DNA from: Cohnella xylanilytica
Lineage (GTDB): Bacteria > Bacillota > Bacilli > Paenibacillales > Paenibacillaceae
NCBI RefSeq assembly: GCF_014212175.1
Contig: NZ_JACJVR010000077.1
Span: 1 to 64,000 of the forward strand
DNA: 64,000 bases
Direction: 5' to 3'
A program made the position numbers and the translations under genes. Positions 24,689 through 33,806 of this stretch are shown here, one piece after another. Each line of letters starts with the position of its first letter. Position 1 is the stretch's first letter. Below the pieces are notes generated by a model. It did no database searches. It had not been told where the DNA came from and saw only the letters and a list, made by a program, of their open reading frames with translations.

Positions 24689-25741
24689 TTGAAAAAAGTG
24701 ACCATGCAGCAAGTCGCCGACCGGGTGGGCGTCTCCAAGTTCGCCGTATCCCAAGCGCTGTCGGGCAAGCCCGGCGTCGCGGAAGAGACGAGGATGCGGA
24801 TCGTCCAGGCGGCCAACGAGCTCGGCTATTTCCGGAAGGCGAAGCCGGGGAAGAAGTCGGCCTTCCCGCCGGACGCCAGAGGCGCGCCGGGTTCGGACAA
24901 GAACACGGTTATCATCCTGATGCCGAACGTGCGCTTCCAGAGCCGGGAGTCCCAGTTCTGGGGCAAGATCATCGACGGGGTGTCGGCCGCCTTGGCGGAG
25001 CGCGAAGTCGGCGTCATGATGGTGACCGAGAATTATTCGGAGCGCGCCATCAAGAGCATCAACCCGGACGGGGTGCTCGGCTTGATCGGAATCGGCTATA
25101 TCGCGACCCAGCTGCTTCTCGAGATCCGGCACGCGGGCATTCCGTTCGTTCTCGTCGACCACGAGGACCCGCTCATTCCTTCGGATACCGTCTTCATGAA
25201 CAATTACGATTGCATGCGGCAGATGGCGTCCGTCGTCGTCCAGGCGGGCCATCGCGATCTGCGCTTCGTCGGCAACCCCCGCTATTCGAGAAGCTTCCAG
25301 GACCGGTGGATCGGATTCAAGACGGCGCTGGAGGAAGCCGGGCTGCCCGTTCCCGTTCCGGAGAACGAACCGCTGATGCAGCTCGAGGAGGACGCCTACC
25401 AGGTCGTCTACAAGGTCATTACGGAGCTGGCCACCAGGAAGAAGCTTCCGTCGGCCTTCGTCTGCGCGAACGACTTCTTCGCTTATCTCGTCATGAAGGC
25501 GCTCGCCGACAGCGGGGTCGAGCTGCCCGGCGACGTGTCGGTTACCGGCTTCGATCATACGGACGAAGAGACGGATACGCGCTTGCCTTCGCTCTGCACG
25601 ATCCACGTGCCGAACGCCTTCATGGGCCGAAGGGCGGTCGAGGCGCTGTTCACCCGGCTGCGAGACCCTGAGAGGCCATACGAGAAGACGTTGATCAACG
25701 GCAATCTGGTGTTGAGAGATTCGCTCGCGAATCGGGGGTGA
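24689..25741 (+). CDS. LacI-family transcriptional regulator
   Basis: 350 residues. N-terminal LacI helix-turn-helix and hinge (TMQQVADRVGVSKFAVSQALSGKPGVAEETRMRIVQAANELGY), then a periplasmic-binding-like effector domain (VGNPRYSRSFQDRWIGFKTAL, SAFVCANDFFAYLVMKALADSG, VTGFDHTD). LacI regulators normally sense a sugar. The start is TTG 24689 (MKKVTMQQ) with GGAG about 9 bases upstream. The next ATG at 24704 would trim five residues. The gene precedes a complete family-5 ABC importer in the same direction, and I infer that it controls that operon. Confidence 0.9.
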   Translation: MKKVTMQQVADRVGVSKFAVSQALSGKPGVAEETRMRIVQAANELGYFRKAKPGKKSAFPPDARGAPGSDKNTVIILMPNVRFQSRESQFWGKIIDGVSAALAEREVGVMMVTENYSERAIKSINPDGVLGLIGIGYIATQLLLEIRHAGIPFVLVDHEDPLIPSDTVFMNNYDCMRQMASVVVQAGHRDLRFVGNPRYSRSFQDRWIGFKTALEEAGLPVPVPENEPLMQLEEDAYQVVYKVITELATRKKLPSAFVCANDFFAYLVMKALADSGVELPGDVSVTGFDHTDEETDTRLPSLCTIHVPNAFMGRRAVEALFTRLRDPERPYEKTLINGNLVLRDSLANRG

Positions 25742-25872
25742 GGAGGGGCGGAAGCGCCTGCTGGCGCTCCTCCTTACCTCCGCGAAGAGGAGGAATAAGG
25801 AGGGACAAGCTTAGGGAATCCTTTCCACTGGAGGGGAAGAGAGACAACGATGTGGCGGATTTGCGACAGGGA

Positions 25873-25901
25873 TTGTAATCCCGAGTAATCCGATATATAA
25901 T
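25873..25901 (+). promoter_or_regulatory. Sigma-A promoter of the first family-5 ABC importer operon
   Basis: TTGTAA, a 17-base spacer, and a perfect TATAAT, about 50 bases before the binding-protein start. Confidence 0.75.
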
Positions 25902-25951
25902 GTCGATCATCAATACAACTATGCATATAGACATCGGAAGGGTGGATCACC

Positions 25952-27574
25952 ATGCGCAAGGGTTTTTACGGTTTTCTGACTTTAGCTCTACTATCGCTTC
26001 TAATCAGCGCCTGCTCCGGCGGCAATAATTCCAACTCCGAAGCCTCTCCCACGGGCTCCGCGTCGGCTACCGGTTCCGCTCCCGCGGCCGAAGGCCAGCC
26101 GAAGGACGGCGGCAGCCTCATCATCGGCGTCCAATCGGACCCGACTATCCTCAATCCGATCTACGCGGGAGACCGCGTCAGCCTGACGATCGACCAAGCG
26201 CTGTACGCGCCCCTGTTCCAAGTCAACAACGGCAAGAAGACGTTCTACCTGGCGGACAGCCTGGAGCCTTCGGCCGACAACCTCACCTATACGCTCAAGC
26301 TGAAGAGCGGACTCACCTGGCATGACGGCCAGCCGCTTACGGCGGACGACGTCGTCTTCACGTTCAACGCGATTCTGGACGAGAAGCAGAACAGCATGTT
26401 CCGCGAGAATCTGATCGTCGGCGGCAAGCCGATCCAGGCGGTCAAGGTCGACGACACGACGGTCGAGTTCAAGCTGCCGCAGGTGAACCCGTCGTTCGAA
26501 GCGACGCTCGTGCAGCTGACACCGATTCCGAAGCACGTGTTCGAGAACGAGGCCAACATTGAGAAAAGCACGAAGAACAACGCCCCGGTCGGCTCCGGCG
26601 CGTTCAAGTTCAAAGAGTATAAGACCGGCGAGTACGTAACGCTGGAACGCTTCGACAACTACTTCGCGGGCAAGCCGCACCTCGATTCGATCACGTACCG
26701 GATCGCCAAGGATACGAACTCGGCGAACCTCGCCCTGCAGAACGGCGAGATCAACGTCAAGTACCTCGACCCGCAGGACGTCTCGACGATCGAGAACACC
26801 GGCAAGTTCGACATCAAGCCTTACAGCGAAGGCCGCCTCGCGTACCTGCTGTTCAACGAGGACAGCGACACCGGCGCCCTCGCGAAGAAGGAAGTCCGTC
26901 AAGCGATCTCCTACGCGCTCAGCCGCGACGAGCTGATCCAGACGGTGTACGGCTCCAGCGATTACGCCGACCCGGCGAAGTCGTTCGTCACTCCGGACGG
27001 CCTGTTCCATACGAACGACGTAACGTCTTATGACAACGACGTGGAAAAAGCGAAGGAACTGCTGAAAGCCGCCGGCGTCAGCAACCTGAAGCTGCGCTTC
27101 ATCGTCTCCAGCGGCAACAAGGCTCAAGAGGCCGCCTCCCTGTACATTCAGCAGAAGCTGAAGGCGGTCGGCATCGACGTCGAGCTGCAGAACATGGACG
27201 CTTCCGCTTACGGACAGAAGTTCACCGACACGAGCGCGAAGGATTACGAGCTGTCTTACGCGGGCTACATCATGGGCTACGACCCGGACGCTTACAGCAT
27301 TCTGTTCAAGACGGGCGCTAACTCCAACTACGCTCGCTACTCGAATCCGGAAGTCGACCAGCTGTTCGCGCAAGGCGCCGGCGAAGCGGACGAAGCCAAG
27401 CGCGGCGAAGCTTACAAGAAGCTGCAGGAGATCATCGCGCAAGACGCGGTTATCTACCCGGTCGCGTACACGAAGACGATCGTGGCGATCGACAAGAAGT
27501 TCGGCGGCCTGGATGAAGCGGTGCTGAAGCCCGTCGTCATTTTCGAAGATCCGTCCAAGCTGTATCTGAAATAA
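25952..27574 (+). CDS. ABC importer substrate-binding lipoprotein (family 5, peptide/oligosaccharide type)
   Basis: 540 residues. Lipobox LLISAC with the lipidated Cys at 21, an Ala/Ser/Gly linker, then the SBP_bac_5 fold (LADSLEPSADNLTYTLKLKSGLTWHDGQPLTADDVVFTFN, GSGAFKFKEYKTGEYVTLERFDNYF, KKEVRQAISYALSRDELIQTVYG). Captures a substrate for the DppBCDF-like subunits encoded after it. Family 5 includes di- and oligopeptide receptors and also oligosaccharide receptors, and the upstream LacI regulator makes a carbohydrate ligand possible. A perfect hairpin with a T tract follows the stop and would hold back transcription of the membrane subunits. Confidence 0.92.
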   Translation: MRKGFYGFLTLALLSLLISACSGGNNSNSEASPTGSASATGSAPAAEGQPKDGGSLIIGVQSDPTILNPIYAGDRVSLTIDQALYAPLFQVNNGKKTFYLADSLEPSADNLTYTLKLKSGLTWHDGQPLTADDVVFTFNAILDEKQNSMFRENLIVGGKPIQAVKVDDTTVEFKLPQVNPSFEATLVQLTPIPKHVFENEANIEKSTKNNAPVGSGAFKFKEYKTGEYVTLERFDNYFAGKPHLDSITYRIAKDTNSANLALQNGEINVKYLDPQDVSTIENTGKFDIKPYSEGRLAYLLFNEDSDTGALAKKEVRQAISYALSRDELIQTVYGSSDYADPAKSFVTPDGLFHTNDVTSYDNDVEKAKELLKAAGVSNLKLRFIVSSGNKAQEAASLYIQQKLKAVGIDVELQNMDASAYGQKFTDTSAKDYELSYAGYIMGYDPDAYSILFKTGANSNYARYSNPEVDQLFAQGAGEADEAKRGEAYKKLQEIIAQDAVIYPVAYTKTIVAIDKKFGGLDEAVLKPVVIFEDPSKLYLK

Positions 27575-27585
27575 GAGCCGTATCC

Positions 27586-27617
27586 AAAAAATAAGCTGGT
27601 TCGCCAGCTTATTTTTT
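27586..27617 (+). terminator. Intra-operon terminator between binding protein and permease genes
   Basis: AAAAAATAAGCTGG, a TTCG loop and CCAGCTTATTTTTT form a perfect 14-pair stem that is symmetric on both strands. It lies between the binding-protein gene and the permease, where partial termination would give a binding-protein excess. Confidence 0.85.
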
Positions 27618-27644
27618 GCCGTCGGCAGGTCTAGGAGAATCCAC

Positions 27645-28595
27645 ATGAGACAACTCATCGCGAGACGACTGCTCCAGACGATCCCCCTGCTGTTCTTCGT
27701 GTCGATCGTCTGCTTCGCCCTCATCAAGATGGCTCCGGGCGACCCGGTGCTCTCCTTCGTCACGCCGAACATGCACGCCGAAGACATCGAGCGCATCCGG
27801 CACAACCTGGGACTCGACAAGCCGGCTTACGTCCAGTACTTCCTCTGGCTGAAGGAGCTGGTGCAGGGCAATCTCGGCTATTCGCTCGTCAATCACCAGC
27901 CGGTGCTGGACCAGATCCTGGACCGGCTGCCCGCGACGGCCGGTCTCATGGGCAGCGCCATCGCCCTGGCCGTGCTGCTCGCCATTCCGCTCGGCCTCGT
28001 CGCGGGGGCGAACCGGAGCCGCTGGCCGGATAAGCTCATCAACTTCATCTCCTACATCGGCATCTCGGTGCCGCTGTTCTGGCTCGCCATTTTGCTCATC
28101 TACCTGTTCGCGATCGAGCTGCACTGGCTCCCCATCATGGGCATGCGGACGATCGGCGTGAACTCGGCGCTCGACGTCCTGAAGCACGGGATTCTGCCTT
28201 GCGCGGTGCTGGCGTTCAGCTTCCTGTCCGTCTACGTCCGTTATATCCGCTCCAGCACGATCGGGCAGCTCAAGGAAGATTACGTGCAGATCCAGTACGC
28301 CTTCGGCTCGTCCAAGCGGCTCGTGCTGTTCCGGCACGTGCTCAAGCACGTCTTGCTGCCGATCATCACGCTGCTGGGCATCTCGATGGCCGAGCTGGTC
28401 ACGGGCGCGATCGTCACGGAGACGGTGTTCTCCTGGCCGGGCATCGGCTCCCTCGGCATGACGGCCGTCCGGGGGATGGATTATCCGCTCATCATGGGCA
28501 TTACGCTGTTCTCCGCCGTGCTGCTGATCGTCGGCAATCTGCTCGCGGACATTCTGTACGGATTCGCGGATCCGCGAATCAACAAGGCGAGGTGA
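27645..28595 (+). CDS. ABC importer permease (DppB-like)
   Basis: 316 residues, six membrane segments, N-terminal LIARRLLQTIPLLFFVSIVCF and the GDP motif (MAPGDPVLSFV). The cytoplasmic loop motif is RHVLKHVLLPIITLLGISMAELVTGAIVTETVFSWPGIGSL, typical of OppB/DppB. AGGAGAA lies before ATG 27645. The DppC-like gene begins 4 bases after its stop. Confidence 0.93.
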   Translation: MRQLIARRLLQTIPLLFFVSIVCFALIKMAPGDPVLSFVTPNMHAEDIERIRHNLGLDKPAYVQYFLWLKELVQGNLGYSLVNHQPVLDQILDRLPATAGLMGSAIALAVLLAIPLGLVAGANRSRWPDKLINFISYIGISVPLFWLAILLIYLFAIELHWLPIMGMRTIGVNSALDVLKHGILPCAVLAFSFLSVYVRYIRSSTIGQLKEDYVQIQYAFGSSKRLVLFRHVLKHVLLPIITLLGISMAELVTGAIVTETVFSWPGIGSLGMTAVRGMDYPLIMGITLFSAVLLIVGNLLADILYGFADPRINKAR

Positions 28596-28599
28596 CCCC

Positions 28600-29445
28600 A
28601 TGAATCGAACCCGATGGCGCAATGTCGGCAATGAACTTCTGGCGAACAAGATGGGGATCGCCGCCGTGGCCGTCCTCTTGATTCTGACGTTGGGGGCGAT
28701 CTTCGCCTTCCTGTCCCCGCACGATCCGAACGAGCTGGACGTGATGCGGAAGCTGAAGCCTCCGGGCGCGGACCATTGGTTCGGGACCGACGATTACGGC
28801 CGGGATTACTTCGCCCGGGCCCTGTACGGAGGCCGGGTATCGCTTATGGTCGGCTTCTCGGCCATGATTCTGGCGACGGCCCTCGGCACGCTCGTCGGCG
28901 TCGTCAGCGGCTACTTCGGCGGCTGGGTGGACAACCTGCTCATGCGGCTGCTCGAGATCATCATGTCCATCCCTTCGTTCCTCGTCATGCTGCTGCTCAG
29001 CGTCTTCCTGAAGCCGGGCGTCGGGAACGTCGTCGTCATCATCGGCCTTCTGATGTGGATGAACCTGGCCCGCATCGTCCGCGCCGAGACGCTCGCGATC
29101 AAGGAGCGGGAGTACGTGCTGTACGCGAAGGCTTCCGGCCAAGGCGCGTTCGGCATCATCGGCAAGCACATTCTGCCGAGCCTGCTGCCGGTCATCATCG
29201 TCGGAGCCACGAACAATATCGGTTCGGCGATTCTGATGGAGTCGTCGCTCAGCTTCCTCGGATTCGGGGTGCAGGCGCCGAACGCCACGTGGGGAAGCAT
29301 GCTTAACAGCGCCCAAGGCTACATCGTGAACGCGCCTTACCTGGCGCTGTTCCCCGGCGCGCTCATTCTGCTGACCGTGCTCAGCTTCAACATTCTGGGC
29401 GACATTCTGCGCGTCGGCTTCGAGCCGAAGCTCGGCAAGAGATGA
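28600..29445 (+). CDS. ABC importer permease (DppC-like)
   Basis: 281 residues with the OppC-type N-terminus (MGIAAVAVLLILTLGAIFAF), the HWFGTDDYGRDYFARALYGGRVSL block and the C-terminal permease domain (QAPNATWGSMLNSAQGYI). AGGTGA overlaps the end of the preceding gene as ribosome site. Pairs with the DppB-like subunit. Confidence 0.93.
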   Translation: MNRTRWRNVGNELLANKMGIAAVAVLLILTLGAIFAFLSPHDPNELDVMRKLKPPGADHWFGTDDYGRDYFARALYGGRVSLMVGFSAMILATALGTLVGVVSGYFGGWVDNLLMRLLEIIMSIPSFLVMLLLSVFLKPGVGNVVVIIGLLMWMNLARIVRAETLAIKEREYVLYAKASGQGAFGIIGKHILPSLLPVIIVGATNNIGSAILMESSLSFLGFGVQAPNATWGSMLNSAQGYIVNAPYLALFPGALILLTVLSFNILGDILRVGFEPKLGKR

Positions 29446-29474
29446 GCGCGCCGCGAGAGAGGAGGGAAGCCGTC

Positions 29475-30506
29475 ATGACGGAACCGTTGCTGTCCGTCAA
29501 GGACTTGAAGGTATCGTTCTATACCCGCGCCGGGGAGAACCAGGCGGTCCGGGGAGTGAGTCTGCATATAGACGAAGGGGAGACGGTCGGCATCGTCGGC
29601 GAGTCGGGCAGCGGCAAAAGCGTCACGGCCAAGGCGATCATGGGCCTGATCTCGCCTCCGGGCCAGATCATCGGAGGCGAGATCGACTTCGCCGGGCAGA
29701 GCCTCGTCGGTCTCACCGAGCGGGAGTGGCGGCGGCTGCGCGGCAATCGGATCGCGATGGTGTTCCAGGATCCGATGACGTCGCTTAACCCCGTGAAGAA
29801 GATCGGCGACCAGATGACGGAGGTCATCCGCCGGCATCGCGGCCTCGCCAAGGAGGCGGCGCGGAAGGAAGCGATCGAGATGCTGCGCCGGGTCGGCATC
29901 ACCCGGCCGGAGCAGCGCCTCGATCAGTATCCGCACGAGTTCAGCGGCGGGATGCGCCAGCGGGTCATGATCGCGATGGCGCTCTCCTGCCAGCCGGAGC
30001 TGCTCATCGCCGACGAGCCGACGACCGCGCTCGACGTGACGATCCAGGCGCAGATTCTCGATCTGCTGAAGCAGCTCAAGGCGAATTCGCGCATGTCGAT
30101 CGTCCTCATCACGCACGACCTGGGCGTCGTCGCCCAGGTGTGCAGCCGGGTCGTCGTCATGTACGGCGGCATGGTGATGGAGGAGGGGACGGCGGAGGAC
30201 ATCTTCTACCGCCCCAAGCACCCGTATACGCAGGGGCTGCTTCGTTCCCTGCCGAAGCGGCAGGGAGGAACGAGAGAGAGGCTCGTCCCGATCGAAGGCA
30301 CGCCTCCGGACCTGCTCGATCCGCCGCAGGGCTGCCCGTTCCGGGACCGCTGCCCGCACGCGATGCCGAAGTGCGCGGAGCTGCCGCCGCACTTCGAGGT
30401 CGGGCCCGGCCACCGGGCGCTCTGCTGGCTGAACGACGAAGGCGTGCAGGCGCAGCTGCGCCGCGAGCCGGAGCTGGAAGGGAGCGCTGCGCATGACAGG
30501 GAGTAA
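29475..30506 (+). CDS. ABC importer ATP-binding protein (DppD-like)
   Basis: About 343 residues. Walker A GESGSGKS near 40, signature FSGGMRQR, Walker [14 protein letters not shown]-loop THDLG, and the C-terminal oligopeptide-transporter domain with cysteines ([15 protein letters not shown]) that may bind an Fe-S cluster in this family. I start at ATG 29475 ([11 protein letters not shown]), 8 bases after GGAGGG. The upstream ATG at 29442 overlaps the previous stop and is less well supported. Confidence 0.92.
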   Translation: MTEPLLSVKDLKVSFYTRAGENQAVRGVSLHIDEGETVGIVGESGSGKSVTAKAIMGLISPPGQIIGGEIDFAGQSLVGLTEREWRRLRGNRIAMVFQDPMTSLNPVKKIGDQMTEVIRRHRGLAKEAARKEAIEMLRRVGITRPEQRLDQYPHEFSGGMRQRVMIAMALSCQPELLIADEPTTALDVTIQAQILDLLKQLKANSRMSIVLITHDLGVVAQVCSRVVVMYGGMVMEEGTAEDIFYRPKHPYTQGLLRSLPKRQGGTRERLVPIEGTPPDLLDPPQGCPFRDRCPHAMPKCAELPPHFEVGPGHRALCWLNDEGVQAQLRREPELEGSAAHDRE

Positions 30507-31401
30507 CGCGAAGGATGTGCTCGTAGACGTCCAAGGATTGAAGAAGCACTTCGTCAAAGGACGCGACGTCTGGGGCCGCAGCAACGAGGTGCTGAAGGCG
30601 GTCGACGGCGTCAGCTTCCAGATCCGCCGGGGCGAGACGTTCGGGCTCGTCGGCGAATCGGGAAGCGGCAAGTCCACGGTCGGCCGCTGCCTCATCCGGC
30701 TGTACGACTATACGGACGGCACGGTGAGGTTCGACGGGCACGACCTGACGAAGCTCGGCGAGAAGCAGCTGAAGCCGTTCCGGCGGCGTATCCAGACGAT
30801 TTTCCAGGATCCGTATTCGTCGCTCAACCCCGGCATGAACGTGCTCGAGCTGATCGGGGAGCCGATGAACATCCACGGCTTGTACGCGCGGGCGGACGAG
30901 CGGAAGGAAGCCGTCGCCGCTCTGCTGGAGAGAGTCGGGCTGAAGCGCGAGCATCTGTACCGGTACCCGCACGAGTTCAGCGGCGGCCAGCGCCAGCGCA
31001 TCTCGATCGCCCGGGCGCTGTCCGTCCGGCCGGACTTCGTCGTCTGCGACGAGCCGATCTCGGCGCTCGACGTGTCCGTGCAGGCGCAGGTCGTCAACAT
31101 GCTGGAGGACCTGCAGAACGAATTCGGGCTGACGTACCTGTTCATCGCCCACGACCTGTCGATGGTGCGCCACATCTCCGACCGGATCGGCGTTCTGTAC
31201 GGCGGGCGGCTCGTGGAAGTGGCGGACAGCGACGAGCTGTACGAGAATCCGCTGCATCCGTACACGAAGGCGCTGTTGTCGTCGATCCCGGTGCCGGACC
31301 CGCGGGCGGTTCAGGAACGGGCGGAATGGAAGGCGGACGGCGGGGAAGACATTCCCGAGCTGCGCGAAGCGAGTCCCGGACACTTCGTCGCGCTGCCGTA
31401 A
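30493..31401 (+). CDS. ABC importer ATP-binding protein (DppF-like)
   Basis: 302 residues, the second ATPase. Walker [10 protein letters not shown]-loop [11 protein letters not shown], signature FSGGQRQR, Walker B FVVCDEPISALD. Overlaps the end of the DppD-like gene by 14 bases, so translation is coupled. It ends shortly after the ABC domain, so the C-terminal cysteine region of longer DppF proteins is missing (only about 25 residues after VPDPRAVQERAEW). Confidence 0.92.
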   Translation: MTGSNAKDVLVDVQGLKKHFVKGRDVWGRSNEVLKAVDGVSFQIRRGETFGLVGESGSGKSTVGRCLIRLYDYTDGTVRFDGHDLTKLGEKQLKPFRRRIQTIFQDPYSSLNPGMNVLELIGEPMNIHGLYARADERKEAVAALLERVGLKREHLYRYPHEFSGGQRQRISIARALSVRPDFVVCDEPISALDVSVQAQVVNMLEDLQNEFGLTYLFIAHDLSMVRHISDRIGVLYGGRLVEVADSDELYENPLHPYTKALLSSIPVPDPRAVQERAEWKADGGEDIPELREASPGHFVALP

Positions 31402-31425
31402 CGGATCGAGGGAGGAGAGGTTGAC

Positions 31426-31863
31426 ATGGCGATATCGGAAAAGGTTAAGCTGTCCCAATGGGACGCGTTGATGGTGGAGGGGCTGCGGCGCCTCGGCTGG
31501 TCCGACGACGAGCTGATCGAGAGGGTTCGGAAGGGAACCGGCCTGCCGGCCGACGAGAGCGTCTTCCAGTTCAATTATGCGGAATTGGCCGCGTTCGCCG
31601 CGAAGGAGCCGGAGACGTTCGAAGCCGCGGTGCGGGACGGGTACCAGATCAAGTACAACACCGTTCGCGGCATTCGCAGCTGGATCGCGGTCGCGTTCGG
31701 GCTGGAGCCGGAGCTGGAGCTGGAGGCCGGCCGCGAAGCGGTGACGGCGGAGCTGACCGCGGCGCAGAAGGAGCGGCTCGCGGCGACGCTGTCGTTCGGC
31801 TGGGCGATCGCGGACGTGCCGGGCCGCCCCGGCGCCTATCGCATCGAGCCGATTCAGCGGTAA
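31426..31863 (+). CDS. Small uncharacterised protein, last gene of the ABC operon
   Basis: 145 residues, soluble, no signal peptide. The N-terminal third looks helical (WDALMVEGLRRLGWSDDELIERVRKGTGL). The core reads YQIKYNTVRGIRSWIAVAFGL, with an acidic helical tail. I do not recognise the family. GGAGGAGAGG precedes ATG 31426, and it lies 24 bases after the ATPase gene and before the operon terminator, so it is very probably cotranscribed. A DNA-binding or adaptor role is conceivable but not supported. Confidence 0.75.
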   Translation: MAISEKVKLSQWDALMVEGLRRLGWSDDELIERVRKGTGLPADESVFQFNYAELAAFAAKEPETFEAAVRDGYQIKYNTVRGIRSWIAVAFGLEPELELEAGREAVTAELTAAQKERLAATLSFGWAIADVPGRPGAYRIEPIQR

Positions 31864-31882
31864 GGCAGAGCAAGGAGTCAGG

Positions 31883-31931
31883 CGGTTCCCGAATTCGAGC
31901 GCGGATGGCGCGTGATCGGGAGCCGTTTTTT
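31883..31931 (+). terminator. Terminator of the first family-5 ABC operon
   Basis: CGGTTCCCGA and TCGGGAGCCG pair (one G-T) around a loop that contains further pairing, followed by TTTTTTT. Confidence 0.85.
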
Positions 31932-32006
31932 TATTGCCGGGAGGCGGAAGAAGACTCTTCTTGCAGGGCGAGCGCACGGACTCGGCCGCCGGCCTGTCCG
32001 GAAGCT

Positions 32007-32876
32007 TCACGACGGCTGAAGCGCCGGCAGCAGCGCTCTCCCGGTCTCGCGTCTCGCGGCGGCGAGGACGATCTGCCGCTTGGCCCCCTCTTCCCGGATC
32101 GGGACGGCGACGAGGTCCGGATGGCGCAAGGACTCGGCGACGAGACGGGGGACAAGGGTCAAGCCGGAGCCCGCCGCTACGTATCCGAGCAGAAAATCGC
32201 CGAAGTTCGCCTCCACCTTGATCGTCGGCTCGAAGCCGTGCGCTCGGCATAAGCCGGCGAACAGGCGCCGAATGCCGCAGCCGGGAGGATGTAGAACAAG
32301 CGGCTGATCCCTTAGCTGCGCGACTCCGACGGACGCCTCGCGGGCGAGCAGATGTTCACGGTGCGCCACGAGGCAGAAAGGCTCCTCGAACAAAGAGGCG
32401 CTCCAAACCGCGGGGCGAGAAGGAGGGAGCGCGGCGGCGGAGGGCTCGCACAGAACGGCGTCGACCGCGCCGGCCTGAAGCAGCCCGCGCAGCTCGTCCG
32501 ACGTCGGAGCGACGACCGGCTCGATCGCCAGGCCGAGCCCTTCGGCGCCCGGCATGCGCGGCGGCAAGTAGTGGGCGGCGAGGCTCGGCAGAGCGCCAAG
32601 CCGGATGCGGCGCGGCCCGTTCGCGTCCGCAAGCTCTTGGCGAATGGACTGCCACTCTTCGTATAGAGGCCGAACCCGCTCCCGCAGCCGCCTCCCGGCT
32701 TCCGTCAATTCGACCCCGCCCGGGGAGCGCCGGAACAGGAGCGTTCCGTAATAGGCTTCGAGACTGCGGAGCTGCTTGCTCAGCGCCGGATGCGTGAGGC
32801 TCAGCTTCTCGCTCGCGCGCGCGATGCTGCCGCACTCCGCGGTAACGAGGAAGCTATGGATGAATTCGATATGCAC
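32007..32876 (-). CDS. LysR-family transcriptional regulator
   Basis: 289 residues. N-terminal winged helix-turn-helix (FLVTAECGSIARASEKLSLTHPALSKQLRSLEAYYGTLLFRR) and a LysR effector domain (LCEPSAAALPPSRP, GYVAAGSGLTLVPRLVAES). GTG start at 32876 with GGGAGG 8 bases upstream. Divergent from the NADP-binding reductase gene, the usual arrangement for LysR regulators and their target, which I infer here. Confidence 0.9.
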   Translation of the reverse strand: MHIEFIHSFLVTAECGSIARASEKLSLTHPALSKQLRSLEAYYGTLLFRRSPGGVELTEAGRRLRERVRPLYEEWQSIRQELADANGPRRIRLGALPSLAAHYLPPRMPGAEGLGLAIEPVVAPTSDELRGLLQAGAVDAVLCEPSAAALPPSRPAVWSASLFEEPFCLVAHREHLLAREASVGVAQLRDQPLVLHPPGCGIRRLFAGLCRAHGFEPTIKVEANFGDFLLGYVAAGSGLTLVPRLVAESLRHPDLVAVPIREEGAKRQIVLAAARRETGRALLPALQPS

Positions 32877-33071
32877 GGGGCGCGCCTCCCTTCGGCTGCA
32901 AGCTGGTTACGAACAATATAGCACAGGGAACCGGGACCGGGAACCAAGAGACGGCCGCCGCGCCGACCCGGGGGTGAAACCTCCGGTTGCAGGGGAGAAG
33001 CCAAGCCGATCTTCTTCGGGCGCCGGGTTCGCGGTACGATTTTTCGTATCTCGGATCAGGAGGTCTTGAAT

Positions 33072-33722
33072 ATGAAGGTAAGCGTCATCGGAACGGGAAG
33101 AATGGGCGGAGGATTGGTCCGGGTGCTGGCGCCGGTCGCACCGGGCCTGACGTGGGGCTCGCGCACGGTCGAGAAGGCAAGAAGCTGCGCGGAGGAGAGA
33201 GGGCTCGCGGACGTTCGTCCGGCCGGCATGGAAGAGGCGCTTGCGGCGGACGTCATCGTGCACGCGTTATGGTTCAAGGACGTCATCCCTTGGGCCGCGC
33301 AGTACGAGGAGAGCCTCGCCGGCAAAATTCTCGTCGACATCGCCAACCCTTTTACCGCCGACTTCACGGATTTTACGCTCGGATGGGGACAATCCGCCGC
33401 CGAACGGCTGCAAGCCGCCCTGCCCCGAACCCGGATCGTCGGAGCGTTCAAGAACACGTTCTGGAGAGTGCTCGAGCGGCCCGTTCACGAGGGGTTGACG
33501 AGCGACGTGTTCGTCACCTCGGACGACGAGGAGGCCAAGCGGACCGTCCTGCATCTGCTTCGGGGCCTTCCGTTCCGCGTCATGGACGGCGGGCTGCTCC
33601 GCAACAACCGGACGATCGAGAGAATGACGCTGTTCGAGCGCGAGCTGGCCATGCGCAACGGGCATTACCCTTACGTGTCCTGGCGATTGTTCGGCAGGGA
33701 GAACGATTCATCGGATAAATAG
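33072..33722 (+). CDS. NAD(P)-binding oxidoreductase, F420-reductase-like family
   Basis: 216 residues. Rossmann start (KVSVIGTGRMGGGLVRVLAP), then DVIVHALWFKDV and ILVDIANPF, as in the NADP-dependent F420 reductase and dinucleotide-binding family. Function unknown. Such proteins in Firmicutes reduce small substrates with NADPH. I start at ATG 33072, 7 bases after AGGAGGT. A TTG two codons upstream (33066) sits too close to that site. Likely target of the divergent LysR regulator. Confidence 0.82.
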   Translation: MKVSVIGTGRMGGGLVRVLAPVAPGLTWGSRTVEKARSCAEERGLADVRPAGMEEALAADVIVHALWFKDVIPWAAQYEESLAGKILVDIANPFTADFTDFTLGWGQSAAERLQAALPRTRIVGAFKNTFWRVLERPVHEGLTSDVFVTSDDEEAKRTVLHLLRGLPFRVMDGGLLRNNRTIERMTLFERELAMRNGHYPYVSWRLFGRENDSSDK

Positions 33723-33806
33723 TTAACTTTAGAAAATAGTTTCCGGCTTCTCTCTTCCCTACAATATTCAAAGCGAATTCAGTCTGAATATTCGGAGGGA
33801 TGGAAC

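Noticed and set aside
25742-25800. Terminator after the LacI-family gene
   Set aside because: AGCGCC-TGCT-GGCGCT forms a stem but no T run follows, and the gene may be read through into the importer operon.
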